Shown here: positions 60,384 through 64,000 of the stretch, one piece after another
How positions within the stretch are numbered: position 1 is the first letter of the stretch
How the letters are laid out: each line of letters opens with the position of its first letter
Origin: Linum tenue
Taxonomy: Eukaryota > Streptophyta > Magnoliopsida > Malpighiales > Linaceae
Reading direction: 5' to 3'
DNA: 64,000 bases
Assembly (NCBI GenBank): GCA_946122785.1
Contig: CAMGYJ010000008.1
Span: 15,463,475-15,527,474 of the forward strand
Position numbers and translations under genes: made by a program
The notes under the pieces: model-generated
Databases searched by the model: none
Seen by the model: the letters and a program-made list of their open reading frames with translations, nothing else
Told to the model about the DNA's origin: nothing

Positions 60384-61747
60384 GGCTAAATTGCAAGTTT
60401 GGTCACTAGAATTACTATAAAATTTCACGTTTGCCACTGAGATTAATTTATTCCATCCGTAGTCACTCAAATTAATTACACAGTCCAAGTTTGGTCACTG
60501 GCCGTTAGTCTCCGTTAACTTTTGCTGAGGTGGCAGTCAACTCTCATAGTTGACTGTTAAATAGGTGATGTGGCAATTAAAAAATAAATAATTAAATTAA
60601 CTAAAAATTCCACCTCATTATAAAGCTTCCATAAGTCCACTTCCGTCGACTTCCAAGCTAAGGTAAAGTTTCTCAAAAACTTTCTCACTGATCTTCGCTT
60701 TCCCTTCTTCCTCCTTCTCCCCCTTGCTAGCTTTGCCTGCAACAATGGGTTCCAAGCCGTGGTTATATCGGCTCCTGCCTATCGTTCACTAGAAACCTAC
60801 TAGGACACCTTGATCGTCGTCGCAGCTACCAAGACTCATGGTCCTCGCCTCATCTTCTTCGGTGGGGCTACTACCATCGAAGGCGACGCCTCTTCCTCAC
60901 CTGGCATCAGTTACCCGGGATTTCCTCCACTCCTCTCCACTACTTTTGTCTTCTTGCTGCTTCATGAATTTTGCTTCACTTTGCAGGATTGGCTGGAGTA
61001 ACCAATTCAATTCATTCTTCGATGTTCTCACGAGAAAATGATTAGGTATGCCTTCTTATCTTTTTAGTTCTTGATTTCTTTGAATTAGATCCAATTCTCA
61101 CCTATTTGTTTGATAACTAACAAATCCGACTACGACCAGCTGGAGATCCGCCTTCCCCAGAGCCGCCCACACTGTTGCTCTGTTCCCGACCCTGAATTCC
61201 GGCGGGCTGATTCTGCGTCGACGCTTGCCATGACTTGGTTGCTTTTTTGCGAATCGAAGTTGCCGCCTCTTTTACAGTTTGGGTAATCGATGAGCTATTG
61301 TAGAGGCACCGGTGACAGGGTAGTGAGTGCTAGCTGCTAGGGATTATGAATTCAATGTGCTTCTAGTTAGGATCGCCGAAGAGCGGTAATCACCGGCGAA
61401 GGCACATCACGATAGACAATGATGGGATTGGGGAAGAAATTTTACATTTTTATTTTGATAATTATAATTTTATGTTTTATTTATTTTTTAATTATTATGA
61501 TAATGAGGTGGAATTTTTAATAAATTAAATTAAAATTTTTATTTAATTTTTAATTGCCACGTCACCTATTTAACAGTCAACTATGAGAGTTGACTGCCAC
61601 CTCAGCAAAAGTTAACGGAGACTAACGGCCAGTGACCAAATTTGGACTGTGTAACTAATTTGAGTGACTATGGATGGAATAAATTAATCTCAGTGGCAAA
61701 CGTGAAATTTTATAGTAATTCTAGTGACCAAACTTGCAATTTACCCC
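60384..61747. mobile_element. Pack-MULE 3 with captured BSL phosphatase gene fragment
   Basis: Inverted repeats of about 235 bp, almost identical, start GGCTAAATTGCAAGTTTGG on the left and GGGGTAAATTGCAAG on the reversed right. A perfect 10-bp duplication TTATGAATTT lies at 60374-60383 and 61748-61757. The interior carries the 5' region of a BSL gene in the plus orientation. No transposase is present. Confidence 0.94.
60745..61210 (+). pseudogene. BSL (BSU1-like, kelch-repeat PP1-type phosphatase) 5' fragment
   Basis: The frame opens MGSKPWLY and, with small frame changes and stops, keeps the BSL order. AATKTHGPRLIFFGGAT and IEGDASSSPGI come first. An intron-like gap ending TTTGCAG (near 60987) follows, then LAGVTNSIHS. 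Another gap from GTATGCC to GACCAG leads to AGDPPSP and RAAHTVAL. The donor of the first gap lost a base. Introns show that the source was genomic DNA, not mRNA. Only the first kelch-repeat exons were taken, without the phosphatase domain. Intact BSL proteins act in brassinosteroid signalling by dephosphorylating GSK3-like kinases. This copy is broken, and whether it is transcribed is unknown. Confidence 0.85.
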
Positions 61748-61757
61748 TTATGAATTT

Positions 61758-63108
61758 ATATTACATCAATTTGTCGCCAAAATATAGAGTTAAAACACGA
61801 TATCTTCACACATGGCTATATCGCCATTTTATCGTTAGTGTTTTGTTCTTTGAGAAAAATAATCTGTTTTGACATTTCCTTTTGTGATTATGGCAGTTAC
61901 ATTACAGATTATAAAGACTTAATCAGACATCCATAGTAATCAACCCACATTCTTGATCTACAATTTTGCTACAATTTACAGTCGTTCTGTTCCGAAACAT
62001 ACAACATTCCACTGAACAGTGGACACCCACAAAGGCAGGCAGCAACCATGAAGAACTATTTCCTCATTCTCACCATCCTCACCAAAGTGTGTCCTTCAGA
62101 GCGAGCTCTTGTTTGTCTTCCGAAAGCTCCAACTCTTCGGTCTGTAAGTCCAAGTAACAAGGGGCAAAAATGCAGAGTGAGATGATGTAAGTTTCAAATT
62201 AGAACACACAAGAACCAAGTTGCAGTAAGGGGAACAATGTACCACGCATTTATTCTCACTAGCTGTTGAAATGAGTTGATCTGCTAGATACCAAATGTAT
62301 ACAACAAAGCTATTACTGCATGTAGAGAATGGCAAGTGTAAGACACCATAGAAACAGTGAGCCACTGCTTATTCTTTATTGTTGAGCAAAAGCAGAAGCT
62401 AGAGACTGAAACAGGGTGGAAAAAGGAACCTGTGAAGATAAAAAGCAGTAACACGAAGCCGACGAAAGTATGGAATCCGGAAGCTTGTGCACCATGCCTC
62501 CAAAATACATCAAATCCTGCTGAAGCGGCCTTTTATCAAGGTTAAGGGACAGGGTAGCAGAACAGCCTTCCAATAGTTTCACCTAAAGCCACATTATCAG
62601 CTAAGAAGATAAGAAGCTAAGTGCACCATAATCATGAAAGTAGTCAACTCACGAACCATTTCAGGAATACACATTGAACTCTGGAGATTCAATCATTTTC
62701 ACTTTTGTGATTTGCCAACGAAGTGCCTTGCTTCTTCGAGCACATTATGCCTTGAATACAAAACTTACGTAAATGCTTTGCAGCAAGACTTGCAAGTGAG
62801 CTACATGACGACAAATACAATGGAGCAAGAATTACACATTCACTCAATTGCAAGTTTGGTTCAGCTTCACAAAGTTACAGTTGGCAGTATGAAACGGACA
62901 TCAACAAATATCAAGAGCAGAAAATTGAGAGTAAGACTTACAACAAAGTTCTTTGGAAGTTGTTGATCCAAGAAAAGCACGAGTGAGTAAGTCCGTCATC
63001 TGACAACCTCACACTCATGTATCAATTGGTTCTTTTCGTGACGGACCTTATCAGTATCCATTCTATTCAAATGTTTTCAGTGTCTTGATGTGGAGCATAA
63101 GACCCATC
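61758..63108. other. Region downstream of the PPR gene
   Basis: No gene recognised on either strand. Part may be 3' UTR of the minus-strand PPR gene ending at 63109. Confidence 0.35.
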
Positions 63109-64000
63109 TCAGACTTCAGGAACAACACAGTCGTAACTGCCATCTATCAGACCCTTCTTTGCCAAATCATTTTGCAATTCGATCGCTTCAACAGTAAGGC
63201 CTTGCTCATAATACTTCTTTAGTAGGCTATCACAAAGCATCCGGTCTGGAAAAATGCCATTATCAATCATTTCAGTAAGAAATATCCTAGCTTGCTGTAG
63301 ATTGCCACATCTAGCACAACCTGAAACCAACGCAGTGTAGGCATGAAGATCAAGCTGCAAACCTAGCTGGACCATCTTGTTTCTTGTATTTAATGCTTCT
63401 TGCAAGCTACCATGCTTCAGATACCCATCTATTAGAGTAGTGTATGCTGTCTTATCGGGAATCATATGTTTCTCCTGCATTTCATTGAACAAAGTCACAG
63501 CTGCTTCTATGAAATTATTTTTACAAAGACCGTCCACCAAGGCAGTGTAGACTGCTACATTAGGTTGCAAACCATAGTCGGGCATCGTAGTAAAGTAATC
63601 AATTGCCTCTTGAACCATACCCTTCTTGCACAGCCCATCAATTAGTACACAAAAAGTTACAACTGTAGCCTCAGCACCCGAGTCCCACATTTCCCGTACC
63701 AGATCGAGTGCCTCCGCGGTCATTCCAGCTTTGAAATAAGCATCAACAAGTGTTGTGTATATGACAGGGTTTGCACCAATACCTTGCTGTTTCATCTCAA
63801 ACATAACAAGCTTGCATTCTTCAAACTTCCTTTCAGTGCAAAGCCCCCAGATGATGGTCCCAAAAAGCATCAAATCAGGCTGAAATCCTTTCATCTTTAT
63901 TTGCTTCAAAAATTCAATATAATCTTCCTTGCTCTTACCTTTAATATATCCATGAGCAAGAGCAGTGTAAGTTTTCAGGTTAGGAGCTACTGAAGCATTC
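63109..64000 (-). CDS. Pentatricopeptide repeat (PPR) protein, P class, 3' part
   Basis: The minus-strand frame is open from the window edge (64000) to the stop at 63109-63111, giving the last 297 residues. It consists of back-to-back 35-residue repeats with PPR signatures: PNLKTYTALAHGYIKG, PVIYTTLVDAYFKAG, VVTFCVLIDGLCKKG, NVAVYTALVDGLCKN, KTAYTTLIDGYLKHG, LHAYTALVSGCARCG. It ends in a short tail without E or DYW domains, so it is P class. Such proteins bind RNA in mitochondria or plastids; the N-terminal targeting part lies outside the window. The tail resembles At2g01740-type proteins in general layout, but orthology is not claimed. Confidence 0.93.
   Translation of the reverse strand, partial: NASVAPNLKTYTALAHGYIKGKSKEDYIEFLKQIKMKGFQPDLMLFGTIIWGLCTERKFEECKLVMFEMKQQGIGANPVIYTTLVDAYFKAGMTAEALDLVREMWDSGAEATVVTFCVLIDGLCKKGMVQEAIDYFTTMPDYGLQPNVAVYTALVDGLCKNNFIEAAVTLFNEMQEKHMIPDKTAYTTLIDGYLKHGSLQEALNTRNKMVQLGLQLDLHAYTALVSGCARCGNLQQARIFLTEMIDNGIFPDRMLCDSLLKKYYEQGLTVEAIELQNDLAKKGLIDGSYDCVVPEV

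Overview
The window is nuclear DNA of a flowering plant, most likely a eudicot. It has spliced plant genes with GT-AG introns, plant-specific families (GARP and INDETERMINATE-DOMAIN transcription factors, the chloroplast-division protein ARC3, a P-class PPR protein, a DUF271-type glycosyltransferase), a plant-type U5 snRNA gene, and many plant transposons (Pack-MULE, hAT, PIF/Harbinger, Ty1/copia, TRIM, Cassandra). I cannot name the species. All exon models were read by eye from splice signals and reading frame.

Layout. 745-3751 (+): a six-exon GARP/MYB-like regulator with two EAR-like motifs. 4052-10564: transposon debris (LINE 3' end, an LTR with primer-binding site, a solo LTR, a 4.3-kb Harbinger-like element). 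12.7-14.7 kb: a three-layer nest, hAT inside a Mutator-like MITE inside an older hAT copy. 16347-16620: a Cassandra LTR carrying 5S rRNA sequence. 17538-22529 (+): an IDD zinc-finger gene whose first intron appears to be GC-AG. 23.5-29.6 kb: MITEs and solo LTRs. 29605-34867: a young copia element (minus strand) with one in-frame stop between integrase and reverse transcriptase. 35156-36806: a Harbinger-like element holding a TRIM and a hAT. 36912-38755: a Pack-MULE with a broken VQ-motif gene. 40522-49043 (-): a complete 16-exon ARC3 gene. 49507-50859: a second Pack-MULE. 52019-55089: a Mutator-like element holding a solo LTR. 55211-55347 (-): a U5 snRNA gene with USE, TATA, Sm site and 3' box. 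56702-57590: remains of a GPN-loop GTPase (QQT2-like) gene. 58724-60158 (-): a four-exon nucleotide-diphospho-sugar transferase. 60384-61747: a third Pack-MULE, carrying the 5' part of a BSL (kelch-repeat phosphatase) gene with introns. 63109-64000 (-): the 3' part of a PPR gene, cut by the window edge.

The host genes serve unrelated functions (transcription, plastid division, splicing, glycosylation, organelle RNA) and do not form a cluster. The common thread is the transposon landscape. One Mutator-like TIR family occurs four times in 40 kb, and three copies carry unrelated gene-like sequence. Most insertions have target-site duplications (TSDs) readable from the sequence: 9-10 bp for MULEs, 8 bp for hATs, 5 bp for LTR elements, TTA/TAA for Harbinger-like elements. 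The insertion order can therefore be largely worked out.
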